Origin: Alkalimonas amylolytica
GTDB lineage: Bacteria > Pseudomonadota > Gammaproteobacteria > Enterobacterales > Alteromonadaceae
Direction: 5' to 3'
NCBI RefSeq assembly: GCF_900107845.1
Contig: NZ_FNRM01000005.1
Location: 62,001 to 126,000 of the forward strand
DNA: 64,000 bases
The notes beneath the pieces are model-generated. The model was given only the letters and a program-made list of their open reading frames with translations. It did no database searches and was not told the origin of the DNA. This document shows positions 1 through 11,982 of this stretch, in pieces (within the stretch, counting starts at the first letter, position 1; the number at the start of each line of letters is the position of its first letter). Made by a program: the position numbers and the translations under genes.

Positions 1-305
1 TCATCATTAAAAATTATTTTTGTGTATAAAGAATGTATAAACCCAAGGATAAGCTGTATTTATCCTCTTTATATAATTCAAGCAGCCTGACCATGTGGAT
101 AAGTAGACTGGTTATCCATAGGTTCGATCCTACAGGATCCGGTCTTGATCACAGGATCCGATCGGATCTAATACAATGATCTTTCTTAGAAAAATGACCT
201 TACACACTGAAAACCAGCTGCTTAGTAGTAACAGTAATAAAAGATCTTTAAAAAAGATCCTTTAATTAGATCTTTACTGATCCATAGGATCTGAGTTGAT
301 TTTCA
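1..305. other. oriC: oriC, partial (left part lies outside the window)
   Basis: The AT-rich segment in front of mnmG has the hallmarks of a gammaproteobacterial replication origin. There are DnaA boxes on the minus strand at 94-102 (perfect TTATCCACA) and 21-29 (TTATACACA), and a one-mismatch box on the plus strand at 112-120 (TTATCCATA). Twelve GATC sites fall between 126 and 291, far above chance, as expected for Dam/SeqA control. Three 13-mer-like elements start with GATCTTT at 178, 243 and 269, on the mnmG side, as in the E. coli unwinding element. The distal part of the origin is probably beyond base 1. Confidence 0.85.
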
Positions 306-307
306 GG

Positions 308-337
308 TTGGTTCCATCCGCTGAAACAGGGTACAAT
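308..337 (+). promoter_or_regulatory. predicted mnmG promoter
   Basis: A -35-like TTGGTT (308-313) is followed after 18 bases by a good -10, TACAAT (332-337). Transcription would begin near 344 and give a leader of about 48 bases that includes a perfect 11-bp tandem repeat (353-374). The assignment rests on consensus match only. Confidence 0.45.
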
Positions 338-391
338 ACGTGCCCTTTTTGCTTAGTAGCGAATTAGTAGCGAAATCATTCGAGGCACCAA

Positions 392-2281
392 ATGCACTAC
401 CAAACCACCTTTGATGTGATCGTAATTGGCGGCGGCCATGCCGGTACTGAAGCTGCGCTTGCTTCAGCACGCATGGGCATGCAAACGCTGTTGCTGACGC
501 ACAATATTGATACGCTGGGACTAATGTCCTGTAACCCGGCGATTGGTGGTATTGGCAAAGGTCATCTGGTAAAAGAAATAGATGCCTTAGGTGGTGTCAT
601 GGCGCTAGCTGCTGATCAGGCCGGGATCCAGTTTCGCACTCTGAATGCATCCAAAGGCCCAGCGGTTCGAGCCACCAGAGCCCAAGCCGATCGTCAGCTC
701 TACAAAGCAGCTATTCGACACAGCCTTGAAAACCAACCTAATTTGTTTATTTTTCAGCAAGCCTGTGACGATCTGATTGTCGAACAGGATCAGGTCAAAG
801 GTGTGATCACTCAGATGGGCTTGCGCTTTATGGCAAAAGCCGTGGTGCTTACCACAGGTACTTTCCTTGGTGGTCAGATCCATATCGGTTTGCAAAATTA
901 CAGCGGCGGACGGGCAGGTGATCCACCGGCTATTGCGCTTGCCAGACGTTTGCGGGAATTACCATTACGGGTGGATCGGTTAAAAACCGGCACACCACCC
1001 CGCATTGATGCCAGAAGCATTGATTTTAGTGTGATGCAACCACAGCCTGGCGATACACCCTTGCCGGTGTTTTCCTACATTGGCTCAGTAGCTCAGCATC
1101 CACGGCAGATCCCGTGTTACATCACCTACACCAACCAGCATACCCATGAGGTGATCCGGGGTGGTTTGGATCGCTCACCCATGTACTCTGGTGTGATTGA
1201 AGGCATTGGCCCCCGTTATTGCCCATCGATTGAAGATAAGATCATGCGTTTTGCTGATAAAGATCAGCATCAGATCTTTGTCGAACCAGAAGGCCTGACC
1301 ACGCATGAAGTCTACCCAAACGGCATCTCCACCAGCTTACCTTTTGACGTGCAAATCGAGCTGGTACGCTCCATCAAGGGCTTCGAAAATGCTCATATCA
1401 CCCGGCCGGGCTATGCCATTGAATACGATTTCTTCGATCCACGCGATCTGAAACACTCGCTGGAAACCAAATTTATCCGTGGCTTGTTCTTTGCCGGACA
1501 AATCAACGGCACCACCGGCTATGAAGAAGCTGGAGCTCAGGGGCTTTTGGCAGGTTTGAATGCCGCTTTGCAAGTGCAAGGCAAGGACAGCTGGGCGCCT
1601 GGTCGGGAGCAGGCTTATTTGGGCGTTTTGGTAGACGATTTGACCACCCTGGGTACCAAAGAGCCCTACCGCATGTTCACCAGTCGGGCCGAGTACCGGT
1701 TGATGCTGCGGGAAGACAACGCCGATGCCCGTCTTACTGCCAAAGGCCGTGAGCTTGGCTTGGTGGATGATCTGCGCTGGGCCCGATTCAATGAGAAAAT
1801 GGAACAGATTGCATTGGAACGTCAACGTTTGCAGCAGCAATGGATCCACCCGCAACATCCGGCACTTGCCGATGTCAATGCCTTGTTGAAAACACCGCTT
1901 AGCCGTGAAGCCAGTTTGGAAGAGTTGATCCGTCGCCCTGAGGTGAACTATCGCGATTTGGTGACGATTGAGGGGCTAGGTGTTGAAGGCATCGATCCTT
2001 TGGCCGCTGAGCAAGTAGAGATCCAAATCAAATATCAGGGTTACATCGAGCGGCAACAGGACGAAATTGACAAACAAAAACGTCATGAGCAAACACGCTT
2101 ACCGGCTCAGTTTGATTACAGTCAGGTCAAAGGCTTATCCAACGAGGTGGTGGCAAAATTAAATCAGACACAACCGGAAACGGTTGGACAGGCAGCGCGG
2201 ATTTCCGGCATTACCCCGGCAGCGATTTCCTTGCTATTGGTGTATCTGAAAAAACAGGGTTTGCTGAGGAAAACGGCCTGA
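392..2281 (+). CDS. mnmG: tRNA uridine-5-carboxymethylaminomethyl modification enzyme MnmG (GidA)
   Basis: MnmG is the FAD-dependent partner of MnmE. The cytoplasmic MnmEG complex installs the carboxymethylaminomethyl group on U34 of certain tRNAs. The 629-residue length is standard for the family. The N-terminal dinucleotide-binding motif GGGHAGTE lies at residues 13-20, and the family segments GTPPRID and [11 protein letters not shown] are present. A GAGG ribosome site (382-385) supports the ATG. It is the first gene after oriC, as in E. coli, and its TGA overlaps the rsmG ATG by one base, so translation of the two is probably coupled. Confidence 0.98.
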   Translation: MHYQTTFDVIVIGGGHAGTEAALASARMGMQTLLLTHNIDTLGLMSCNPAIGGIGKGHLVKEIDALGGVMALAADQAGIQFRTLNASKGPAVRATRAQADRQLYKAAIRHSLENQPNLFIFQQACDDLIVEQDQVKGVITQMGLRFMAKAVVLTTGTFLGGQIHIGLQNYSGGRAGDPPAIALARRLRELPLRVDRLKTGTPPRIDARSIDFSVMQPQPGDTPLPVFSYIGSVAQHPRQIPCYITYTNQHTHEVIRGGLDRSPMYSGVIEGIGPRYCPSIEDKIMRFADKDQHQIFVEPEGLTTHEVYPNGISTSLPFDVQIELVRSIKGFENAHITRPGYAIEYDFFDPRDLKHSLETKFIRGLFFAGQINGTTGYEEAGAQGLLAGLNAALQVQGKDSWAPGREQAYLGVLVDDLTTLGTKEPYRMFTSRAEYRLMLREDNADARLTAKGRELGLVDDLRWARFNEKMEQIALERQRLQQQWIHPQHPALADVNALLKTPLSREASLEELIRRPEVNYRDLVTIEGLGVEGIDPLAAEQVEIQIKYQGYIERQQDEIDKQKRHEQTRLPAQFDYSQVKGLSNEVVAKLNQTQPETVGQAARISGITPAAISLLLVYLKKQGLLRKTA

Positions 2282-2916
2282 TGCTGCGAGCTGAACTTGA
2301 TCGTCAGCTGGCGCAAACCAACCTGAATGTAAGCGAGCTGCAACGTGACCAATTGATCGGTTTTTTGCAGTTACTGCACAAGTGGAACAAAGCCTACAAT
2401 CTGACCTCGGTGCGTGAGCCGCTACAGATGATCAGTCGCCACTTGCTAGACAGCCTGGTGGTAGGTCCTTACCTGCAACAGTCGGATTGTCAGCGAATTA
2501 TCGATGTCGGCACAGGCCCGGGCTTACCCGGTGTACCGCTGGCGATTTTATTTCCGGAAAAAAACTTTGTATTGCTCGATAGCCTGGGCAAACGTATTCG
2601 TTTTTTAAACGAAGTAAAACGCCAGTTGGGTTTAGCCAATATCGAGCCAGTACAAAGCCGGGTTGAAGATCACTTGCCATTGCAAGGCTATGATGCGGTT
2701 CTTAGCCGTGCCTTTGCCAATCTGAGTGATATGCTGCACTGGTGTCAGCACCTGCCGGCCAGCCAGGGGCGTTTTCTGGCGATGAAAGGCGCTGCGGTGG
2801 AAGAAGAAATTGCAGCTTTAGCGGATTTTGTTAGAGTAACGGCTGTGCACAAACTGAAGCTGCCAGAGCAGGATGCTGAGCGCTATCTGGTGGAACTGAA
2901 AAAAATTACAGCCTGA
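2281..2916 (+). CDS. rsmG: 16S rRNA (guanine-527-N7)-methyltransferase RsmG (GidB)
   Basis: RsmG uses S-adenosylmethionine to methylate N7 of G527 in the 530 loop of 16S rRNA. The 211 residues are a normal length. The SAM-binding glycine-rich loop DVGTGPGLPG is at residues 75-84, preceded by the family segment KWNKAYNLTSVREP at about 34-47. The start codon shares its A with the mnmG stop. parA follows after 23 bases, so mnmG, rsmG, parA and parB are probably one transcript. Confidence 0.97.
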   Translation: MLRAELDRQLAQTNLNVSELQRDQLIGFLQLLHKWNKAYNLTSVREPLQMISRHLLDSLVVGPYLQQSDCQRIIDVGTGPGLPGVPLAILFPEKNFVLLDSLGKRIRFLNEVKRQLGLANIEPVQSRVEDHLPLQGYDAVLSRAFANLSDMLHWCQHLPASQGRFLAMKGAAVEEEIAALADFVRVTAVHKLKLPEQDAERYLVELKKITA

Positions 2917-2939
2917 CAGTAGGCATACAAGGGGTTGGT

Positions 2940-3746
2940 GTGGGAAAAGTCATCGCAATTGCTAACCAGAAAGGTGGGGTCGGAAAAACCACCACAGCGG
3001 TGAATCTTGCTGCTTCGATGGCAGCGACCAAACGCAAGGTTTTGCTGATCGATTTGGATCCGCAGGGTAATGCCACCATGGGCAGTGGCGTCGATAAATA
3101 CGAGGTACCTGCTACCGCCTATGAGTTGCTGGTGGATGAAAAGCCACTGGATCAGGTGGTGGTCAAAGAAACCAGCGGTGGCTACCATCTGGTGGCCGCC
3201 AATTCCGACGTAACTGCCGCTGAAGTGCGCTTGATGGATGTATTTGCCCGTGAGCTTAGGCTACGCAATGCACTGAAACCCTGGCGCAACAGCTACGACT
3301 TTGTCTTTATCGATTGCCCGCCATCTTTAAATATGCTGACGGTAAACGCCATGGCTGCTGCCGACTCGGTGCTGGTCCCGATGCAGTGTGAGTACTATGC
3401 GCTGGAAGGCTTAACGGCACTGATGGACACCATTCGTCAGCTGGCGGCTGTGGTGAATGCCGATTTGAAAATTGAAGGTATTTTGCGCACCATGTACGAT
3501 CCGCGCAACCGCTTGGCCAACGACGTATCCGAGCAGCTGAAGCAGCATTTCGCCGACAAGGTGTACCGTACGGTGATCCCGCGTAATATCCGGTTGGCGG
3601 AGGCACCAAGCTTTGGCTCACCGGTGATGTACTACGACAAAAGCTCGACCGGTGCCAAAGCCTATCTGGCTCTGGCCGGTGAGTTGCTGCGTCGGGCCGA
3701 TAGCAAAAGCAGCCAGCAGCCCAAAAGTACTCTGACAGAATCATAA
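2940..3746 (+). CDS. parA: chromosome-partitioning ATPase ParA
   Basis: This is a ParA/Soj Walker-type ATPase that binds nucleoid DNA when ATP-bound and is stimulated by ParB to move the origin region. The deviant Walker A motif KGGVGKTT lies at residues 11-18, and the second ATPase motif VFIDCPPSL is present. Length is 268 residues. Translation begins at GTG 2940, supported by an AAGGGG ribosome site about five bases upstream and by the conserved N-terminus directly after it. parB follows 14 bases downstream. Confidence 0.97.
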   Translation: MGKVIAIANQKGGVGKTTTAVNLAASMAATKRKVLLIDLDPQGNATMGSGVDKYEVPATAYELLVDEKPLDQVVVKETSGGYHLVAANSDVTAAEVRLMDVFARELRLRNALKPWRNSYDFVFIDCPPSLNMLTVNAMAAADSVLVPMQCEYYALEGLTALMDTIRQLAAVVNADLKIEGILRTMYDPRNRLANDVSEQLKQHFADKVYRTVIPRNIRLAEAPSFGSPVMYYDKSSTGAKAYLALAGELLRRADSKSSQQPKSTLTES

Positions 3747-3760
3747 GGAATCACAAGCAG

Positions 3761-4639
3761 ATGGTGGTAAAAAAACGAGGGCTTGGCCGCGGATTGGACG
3801 CACTGTTGACCGCTAGTCAGCCGGCTGATCAAGGCAATCGCAGCAACAGTACGGAGCTGCAAAAGCTGGCCATCGAATTCTTGCATCCTGGCAAGTACCA
3901 ACCACGTAAAGACATGTCACAACAGGCGCTGGAAGATTTAGCGCTTTCCATTCGTGCCCAGGGAGTGATCCAACCGATCGTGGTACGTAAAGTGGCCACC
4001 GACAGTTACGAAATCATTGCCGGTGAACGGCGCTGGCGTGCATCCCAGCTGGCACAACTCAGTGAAGTGCCTTGCATCGTCCGCGATGTACCAGATGAAG
4101 CTGCCGTTGCCATTGCCCTAATCGAAAATATTCAGCGCGAAGATCTGAATGCGATGGAAGAGGCGGTCGCACTCGAGCGGCTCTTAACGGAATTTGATTT
4201 AACGCACCAGCAAGTAGCCGACGCTGTTGGTAAATCCCGTACCAGCATCACCAATTTACTGCGCCTTAATCAACTGAATGACGATGTCAAAGTCCTGCTG
4301 GAGCATGGCGATATCGACATGGGCCATGCCCGGGCTTTGTTGGCGCTGGGTGGTGAACAGCAATCCGAAGCCGGCCGCCTGGTGGCTGCCAAACAGCTGA
4401 CGGTGCGTGAAACCGAAAATCTGGTGCGGCGCTTGTTGCAGCCGCCGGCAGAAAAACCAATTGTGCGTAAAGATCCGGATGTGGCAGCGCTGGAAACCCG
4501 GCTTAGCGAGCATCTGGCGGCGCCGGTGCAAATTGATTACAACCGCAAAGGCAAAGGCAAAATGGTGATTGCCTATTCCAGTCTGGCAGAGCTGGAGCAA
4601 ATACTCAGTAAAATGCAATGGCAAGGCCAGACAGATTAA
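3761..4639 (+). CDS. parB: chromosome-partitioning protein ParB
   Basis: ParB is the parS-binding CTPase clamp that works with ParA in origin segregation. The protein of 292 residues starts with the conserved GLGRGLDALL (residues 7-16), carries the nucleotide-binding GERRWR at 88-93 and the ENIQREDLN box at 122-130, and has a helix-turn-helix at about 148-170 (GKSRTSITNLLRL). The C-terminal dimerisation segment is complete. No canonical parS 16-mer was noticed in the window, so the sites must lie elsewhere. Confidence 0.97.
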   Translation: MVVKKRGLGRGLDALLTASQPADQGNRSNSTELQKLAIEFLHPGKYQPRKDMSQQALEDLALSIRAQGVIQPIVVRKVATDSYEIIAGERRWRASQLAQLSEVPCIVRDVPDEAAVAIALIENIQREDLNAMEEAVALERLLTEFDLTHQQVADAVGKSRTSITNLLRLNQLNDDVKVLLEHGDIDMGHARALLALGGEQQSEAGRLVAAKQLTVRETENLVRRLLQPPAEKPIVRKDPDVAALETRLSEHLAAPVQIDYNRKGKGKMVIAYSSLAELEQILSKMQWQGQTD

Positions 4640-4684
4640 GGCGTACGGGCTTTGTGCTTATCCTCGGGACTATACCGCTTTTGG

Positions 4685-4712
4685 TTGCAAATTAAGGCAA
4701 GATAAGTATACT
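4685..4712 (+). promoter_or_regulatory. predicted promoter of the atp operon
   Basis: In the 126-bp gap between parB and atpI, TTGCAA (4685-4690) and TATACT (4707-4712) are separated by 16 bases and agree well with sigma-70 consensus. The position, about 50 bases ahead of atpI, suits the start of the ATP synthase operon. Confidence 0.5.
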
Positions 4713-4765
4713 TACGCAGGTTTTTTACCCCTGAAAACGGCACTGTGGTTAACAATGGAGCCAGG

Positions 4766-5143
4766 ATGCAGCCAACAGCACGTCAGGTACGAGTTTCTGC
4801 CTACCAGTTGATTGCTGCACAAGTGCTGGTGGCAGCCTTGATGTCGCTGCTTTTTTTGCTGTTGCAGGGGGCACAGGCGGCCTATTCCGCCTTGCAGGGC
4901 GGCCTGATTGCCGCTTTGCCGAATTTAGTATTTGCACTCTTTGCGTTTCGCTACTTAACGCAAGGCAGTGCCGATCAGGCCCGCACATCGTTTATGCGTG
5001 GTCATGCGCTAAAAATTTTGCTGACGATTGGATTATTTATCGGGGTGATGCGACAGGATGATGTGGTGGCCTCTGCACTACTCACCAGCTACATCGTCAC
5101 CCTGCTGGCGCAATGGTCGGCCGTTTTTTTCTTTAAACATTGA
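4766..5143 (+). CDS. atpI: ATP synthase protein I (AtpI)
   Basis: AtpI is a small inner-membrane protein that helps c-ring assembly and is not part of the finished enzyme. The chosen ATG (125 residues) has GGAG at 4757-4760 in front of it; a GTG seven codons earlier (4745) is possible but lacks a clear ribosome site. Four hydrophobic segments are visible. Sequence conservation is weak in this family, so the name relies mainly on being the first gene of the atp operon, 15 bases before atpB. Confidence 0.88.
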   Translation: MQPTARQVRVSAYQLIAAQVLVAALMSLLFLLLQGAQAAYSALQGGLIAALPNLVFALFAFRYLTQGSADQARTSFMRGHALKILLTIGLFIGVMRQDDVVASALLTSYIVTLLAQWSAVFFFKH

Positions 5144-5155
5144 TAATTAGGATGA

Positions 5156-6001
<846 letters not shown>

Positions 6002-6024
6002 TTTGTACGTGTTTTAACCTTTAA

Positions 6025-6300
<276 letters not shown>

Positions 6301-6337
6301 GAGTCCCCCGATAACCAACTTTTAAAGGAGGCTCGTT

Positions 6338-6808
6338 GTGGATATTAACGCAACCCTTATAGGTCAGTCGATTGCGATGGCTGTCTTCGTGTGGTTCACA
6401 CTGAAATTTGTGTGGCCACCGATCAACGCAGCGATTGAAGAGCGCCAGAAGAAAATCGCCGAAGGTCTGGCACATACTGATCGGGCAGAAAAAGATCTGC
6501 ACATCGCTCAGGATAAAGCCAAAGACATTCTACGCGACGCGAAAGAGCAGGCAGCTGCCATCATCGAGCAAGCGCGCAAGCGTGAAGGCAAGATGATTGA
6601 CGAAGCAACCAGCAAAGCCAACGAAGAGCGGGATCATATCCTGACTCAGGCGCGGGCTGAAGTGGATGCCGAGCGCAGTCGCTTACGCGAAGACTTGCGC
6701 AAGCAAGTGGCGGCTCTGGCGGTTGCAGGTGCTGAACGCATTCTGCAGCGCGAAATTGATGACGCTGCGCATAGCGACATTCTGGAAAAACTGGTTCAGG
6801 AATTGTAA
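6338..6808 (+). CDS. atpF: ATP synthase Fo subunit b
   Basis: Subunit b is the peripheral stator stalk: one N-terminal membrane helix (about residues 5-25) and a long charged coiled coil that reaches up to delta on F1. Length is 156 residues, as in E. coli. It begins at GTG 6338 with a perfect AAAGGAGG ribosome site at 6324-6331, which fixes the start. The gene is 37 bases after atpE and 12 before atpH. Confidence 0.97.
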   Translation: MDINATLIGQSIAMAVFVWFTLKFVWPPINAAIEERQKKIAEGLAHTDRAEKDLHIAQDKAKDILRDAKEQAAAIIEQARKREGKMIDEATSKANEERDHILTQARAEVDAERSRLREDLRKQVAALAVAGAERILQREIDDAAHSDILEKLVQEL

Positions 6809-6820
6809 CGGGAGCGAGCC

Positions 6821-7354
6821 ATGTCAAACTTGACGAATATTGCTCGTCCTTACGCAAAAGCCGCTTTTGAGTACGCGCGTGACAACAACGCCCTCAGTGG
6901 CTGGCAACAGATGCTGGCTTTTGCTGCCGAAGTAGCAAAAGACCAGCAGATGGCTGCTTTTTTGCTAAGCAACAGTACCGCCGACACTCAGGCATCGCTG
7001 TTTAATCAGGTTTGTGCTGATCAGCTGGATCAGCCAGCACAGAACATGATTCGGTTGATGGCTGAAAATCAGCGCTTGCTGGCACTGCCTGAAGTTTTTG
7101 TCCAGTTTACTGAGCTGAAAGATGAACACGAGCGTGAAATAAACGTGGATGTGATCGCGGCAACCGAACTGAGTGCCGCTCAGCAGGAAAAACTGGCTGC
7201 TGCGTTATCCAAGCGTCTGGCGCGTAATGTGAAATTGAACTGTAGCGTTGATCCGAATGTGGTCGGCGGTATGTTAATGAAAGCGGGTGACATGGTCATC
7301 GATGGTTCGATCCGTGGCAAGCTGGATCGCCTGATCACCACGCTGCAGTCCTAA
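6821..7354 (+). CDS. atpH: ATP synthase F1 subunit delta
   Basis: Delta (OSCP-like) joins the b-dimer stalk to the top of the F1 alpha-beta hexamer. The 177 residues match the family. The N-terminal helical bundle opens with [14 protein letters not shown], and the C-terminal segment [19 protein letters not shown] is the conserved family signature. GGGAGCG precedes the ATG. It lies in the usual place between atpF and atpA. Confidence 0.97.
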   Translation: MSNLTNIARPYAKAAFEYARDNNALSGWQQMLAFAAEVAKDQQMAAFLLSNSTADTQASLFNQVCADQLDQPAQNMIRLMAENQRLLALPEVFVQFTELKDEHEREINVDVIAATELSAAQQEKLAAALSKRLARNVKLNCSVDPNVVGGMLMKAGDMVIDGSIRGKLDRLITTLQS

Positions 7355-7368
7355 TTGGGGAACAGAGT

Positions 7369-8910
7369 ATGCAACTGAATTCCACTGAAATAGCCGAACT
7401 GATTAAGCAACGTATTGCTCAGTTCGATGTGGTCAGTGAAGCTCGCAATGAAGGTACCATCGTGCAGGTCACGGACGGTATTATTCGGATCAATGGCCTT
7501 GCGGATTGTATGCAAGGTGAGATGATCGAGCTTCCTGGCAACCGATATGCGATTGCGCTTAACTTAGAGCGCAACTCGGTCGGTGCTGTGGTGATGGGTC
7601 CGTACGCGGACTTAACCGAAGGCACCAAAGTTAAAAGTACCGGTCGTATCTTAGAAGTTCCGGTAGGTGAAGCCTTGCTGGGCCGCGTAGTGAACACTCT
7701 GGGTGCTCCTATCGATGGTAAAGGCAGCATCGAAGCGGCTCGTTTTGAGCCGGTCGAAAAAATCGCCCCTGGTGTTATCGATCGTCAATCGGTCGACCAG
7801 CCACTGCAAACCGGTTACAAATCAGTCGATTCGATGATCCCAATCGGCCGTGGCCAGCGTGAGCTGGTGATCGGTGACCGTCAGACCGGTAAAACCGCGC
7901 TGGCCATCGATGCCATCATCAACCAGAAAGGCACCGGCGTAAAATGTATCTATGTCGCCATTGGTCAGAAAGCCTCGACCATTGCCAACGTGGTACGTAA
8001 GTTGGAAGAGCACGGCGCCCTTGCTCACACCATCGTCGTGGTAGCTTCTGCTTCTGAAGCGGCGGCGTTGCAGTTCCTGGCACCTTATGCCGGCTGTACC
8101 ATGGGTGAATACTTCCGTGACCGCGGTGAAGATGCGCTGATTGTCTATGATGATTTGTCGAAGCAAGCCGTTGCGTACCGTCAAATTTCGTTGCTGTTAC
8201 GCCGTCCACCTGGGCGTGAAGCTTATCCGGGTGATGTCTTCTATTTGCACTCCCGTTTGCTGGAGCGTGCATCGCGCGTTAATGCTGACTACGTCGAGCG
8301 CCTCACCAATGGCGAAGTGAAAGGCAAAACCGGTTCACTGACCGCACTGCCGATCATTGAAACCCAAGCCGGTGACGTCTCTGCTTTCGTTCCAACCAAC
8401 GTGATCTCCATCACCGATGGTCAGATCTTCCTGGAAACCGATTTGTTCAACGCCGGTATTCGCCCTGCGGTGAATGCGGGTATCTCGGTATCGCGGGTTG
8501 GTGGTGCAGCTCAGACCAAAGCCATCAAAAAGCTGGGGGGCGGTATTCGTCTGGCCTTGGCACAGTACACTGAACTGGCTGCTTTTGCTCAGTTTGCTTC
8601 CGATCTGGACGACGCAACTCGTGCCCAGCTGGAGCATGGTCAGAAAGTGACCGAACTGATGAAGCAGCTGCAGTATGCGCCAATGAGCGTAGCGGATATG
8701 ACGCTGTCGATTTATGCCATTGAAAAAGGCTTTATGAAAGACGTAGCAACCGACAAGATTGGCGACTTTGAAGCTGCCTTGTTGTCTTATGCCAAGTCTG
8801 AGCATGCTGGTCTGATGGCGGAAATCAACAAAACCGGTAACTACAACGACGAGATTGAAGCAGGTTTGAAAAACGTGGTTGAGACTTTCAAGTCCACCCA
8901 AACCTGGTAA
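7369..8910 (+). CDS. atpA: ATP synthase F1 subunit alpha
   Basis: Alpha is the non-catalytic nucleotide-binding subunit of F1. The P-loop GDRQTGKT is at residues 169-176, and the alpha signature around [28 protein letters not shown] is intact. At 513 residues it equals the E. coli protein in length. It starts 14 bases after atpH behind GGGGAACAG. Nothing unusual is seen. Confidence 0.98.
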   Translation: MQLNSTEIAELIKQRIAQFDVVSEARNEGTIVQVTDGIIRINGLADCMQGEMIELPGNRYAIALNLERNSVGAVVMGPYADLTEGTKVKSTGRILEVPVGEALLGRVVNTLGAPIDGKGSIEAARFEPVEKIAPGVIDRQSVDQPLQTGYKSVDSMIPIGRGQRELVIGDRQTGKTALAIDAIINQKGTGVKCIYVAIGQKASTIANVVRKLEEHGALAHTIVVVASASEAAALQFLAPYAGCTMGEYFRDRGEDALIVYDDLSKQAVAYRQISLLLRRPPGREAYPGDVFYLHSRLLERASRVNADYVERLTNGEVKGKTGSLTALPIIETQAGDVSAFVPTNVISITDGQIFLETDLFNAGIRPAVNAGISVSRVGGAAQTKAIKKLGGGIRLALAQYTELAAFAQFASDLDDATRAQLEHGQKVTELMKQLQYAPMSVADMTLSIYAIEKGFMKDVATDKIGDFEAALLSYAKSEHAGLMAEINKTGNYNDEIEAGLKNVVETFKSTQTW

Positions 8911-8966
8911 TCAGACGTGGGTGGCTGCGGCCACCCTTCGTCGTTGAATGAAACGGAGACAACGTC

Positions 8967-9830
8967 ATGGCCGGTGGTAAAGAGATAAAAAGCAAGATTG
9001 GGAGTATTAACAATACTCGCAAGATCACCAGCGCTATGGAAAAGGTTGCGGTCAGCAAAATGCGCCGCGCGCAGGAGCGAGTCGCTGCATCCCGCCCATA
9101 CGCTGAAGGTATGCGCAAAGTGATCGGTAACATGGCCGGTGGTAACCTGGATTATCGTCATCCTTATATGGTGGAACGCGAAGCAGGCACCGTTGGCTAC
9201 ATCATTATCTCAACCGATCGTGGACTTTGTGGTGGCCTGAACAGCAATGAATTCAAAGCTGTGGTTCAGGAGCTAAAAAGTTGGAAAGAGAAAGGCGTGT
9301 CAGCTGAGTTTGCTTTAATCGGCAACAAAGCCACTGCTTTTTTCCGTCGTTTTGGTGGCAAAGTACTGGCCCAGCAAGCCGGTTCGGGTGAAAACCCGAA
9401 GCTCGCGGATATCATTGGGTCCGTGCAGGTGATGCTGAAAGCCTATCTGGAAGGTCGTATTGATCGCCTCTATCTGGTGTACAACCAGTTTGTCAACACC
9501 ATGAAACAAGAGCCAACGATTGAGCAACTGTTGCCTTTGCCAGCCCATGATGCGCCTAAGCGTAAATACAAGTGGGATTACATTTACGAGCCGAAGCCAG
9601 AGCCGATTATCGACATGCTAATGGATCGGTACATTGAGTCGCTGGTGTATCAGGGGCTGGTGGAAAACGCCGCCTGTGAACACGCTGCCCGTATGGTCGC
9701 CATGAAAGCGGCCACCGACAATGCCGGCAACCTGATGGATGAGCTGAAGTTGGTCTACAACAAAGCCCGTCAGGCCGCCATCACTCAAGAGCTGAGTGAG
9801 ATTGTATCGGGTGCAGCTGCGGTTGGTTAA
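8967..9830 (+). CDS. atpG: ATP synthase F1 subunit gamma
   Basis: Gamma is the central rotor shaft that transmits c-ring rotation into the F1 head. The protein of 287 residues has the conserved N-terminal helix [20 protein letters not shown] and the C-terminal helix rich in NAMDELK-type contacts ([22 protein letters not shown]), the paired coiled-coil ends of gamma. A GGAG site precedes the ATG. The 56-base gap after atpA contains no recognisable gene. Confidence 0.97.
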   Translation: MAGGKEIKSKIGSINNTRKITSAMEKVAVSKMRRAQERVAASRPYAEGMRKVIGNMAGGNLDYRHPYMVEREAGTVGYIIISTDRGLCGGLNSNEFKAVVQELKSWKEKGVSAEFALIGNKATAFFRRFGGKVLAQQAGSGENPKLADIIGSVQVMLKAYLEGRIDRLYLVYNQFVNTMKQEPTIEQLLPLPAHDAPKRKYKWDYIYEPKPEPIIDMLMDRYIESLVYQGLVENAACEHAARMVAMKAATDNAGNLMDELKLVYNKARQAAITQELSEIVSGAAAVG

Positions 9831-9853
9831 GTGAACAGTTTTGAGACATTTGA

Positions 9854-11251
<1,398 letters not shown>

Positions 11252-11268
11252 TCAGCTGAGGAGGCAAG

Positions 11269-11688
11269 ATGGCGATGACAGTGCATCTGGACGTAGTCAG
11301 TGCAGAAGATAAAATCTTCTCCGGCCTGGTCGAGTATGTCGAAGTAAGCGGCACCGATGGTGAGCTGGGTATTTTACCCTTCCACACCCCGTTGCTGACG
11401 ACAATCAAGCCAGGCATGGTGCGCATCGTCAAGCAATTTGGTGAAGAGCACTTCATCTATGTTGCTGGCGGCGTGCTGGAAGTGCAGCCGGATGGCGTCA
11501 CCGTATTGGCCGATGTCGCCAAACGGGCGGAAGATCTGGATGAGCAGGCTATTCTTGAAGCACAAAACCGTGCGAAAGAAGCCATGCAACACGCCAGTGC
11601 CGACTTCGACTACGCTGAAGCGGCGGCTCAGTTGGCAGAAGCCATTGCGCAGCTGCAATTGATCCGTAAATTGCGCAAAACCAAATAA
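11269..11688 (+). CDS. atpC: ATP synthase F1 subunit epsilon
   Basis: Epsilon links the gamma shaft to the c-ring and inhibits ATP hydrolysis. The N-terminal beta-sandwich ([29 protein letters not shown]) and the two C-terminal helices are present in 139 residues. GAGGAGG at 11258-11264 fits ATG 11269; an in-frame ATG at 11275 is an alternative. It is the last gene of the operon and is followed by a strong terminator instead of glmU. Confidence 0.97.
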   Translation: MAMTVHLDVVSAEDKIFSGLVEYVEVSGTDGELGILPFHTPLLTTIKPGMVRIVKQFGEEHFIYVAGGVLEVQPDGVTVLADVAKRAEDLDEQAILEAQNRAKEAMQHASADFDYAEAAAQLAEAIAQLQLIRKLRKTK

Positions 11689-11710
11689 GCAGGCCCCGCG
11701 CCTTGCCAAA

Positions 11711-11736
11711 AGCCACCTCCGGGTGGCTTTTTTTTT
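11711..11736 (+). terminator. intrinsic terminator of the atp operon
   Basis: A 7-bp stem AGCCACC/GGTGGCT (11711-11717 with 11722-11728) with a four-base loop runs into nine T residues. It lies 22 bases after the atpC stop and should insulate the operon from the accessory genes that follow. Confidence 0.9.
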
Positions 11737-11886
11737 GCTCTTGCTAAGCCTGCTATTTGAAACGCTACAGGCGCGCTGCCACATATCTTCACCAGTTTGG
11801 CTTCATAATAGTTAGATAATAAATTTAATTCATTTTAAATCAATTGCTTATTTAAATATTATTCTGGATGAATTGCTAAGAGTTTC

Positions 11887-11919
11887 ATAAGCGACAGCTG
11901 GCCACTCCCACTTTATAGT
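11887..11919 (+). promoter_or_regulatory. predicted promoter with ATAAGCGAC element (copy A)
   Basis: The 294 bases between atpC and the next gene hold the atp terminator, an AT-rich stretch (about 11800-11880) and this element. ATAAGCGAC (11887-11895) overlaps a -35-like GCGACA, followed after 17 bases by TATAGT (11914-11919). An 18-bp block beginning at ATAAGCGAC matches copy B (17749-17766) at 16 positions, with the same spacing to the -10. Confidence 0.4.
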
Positions 11920-11982
11920 TTGGCTATCCGGACCTGAACACAGGCTGGTCATTTACCAAACCATGGATACCAGGGAGTCAAG

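Noticed and set aside
121-130. GGTTCGATCC resembles a tRNA T-arm
   Set aside because: No acceptor, D or anticodon arm flanks it; the sequence is part of the GATC-rich origin.
4640-4765. Searched for a parS site near parAB
   Set aside because: No 16-mer close to TGTTTCACGTGAAACA was seen here or elsewhere in the window.
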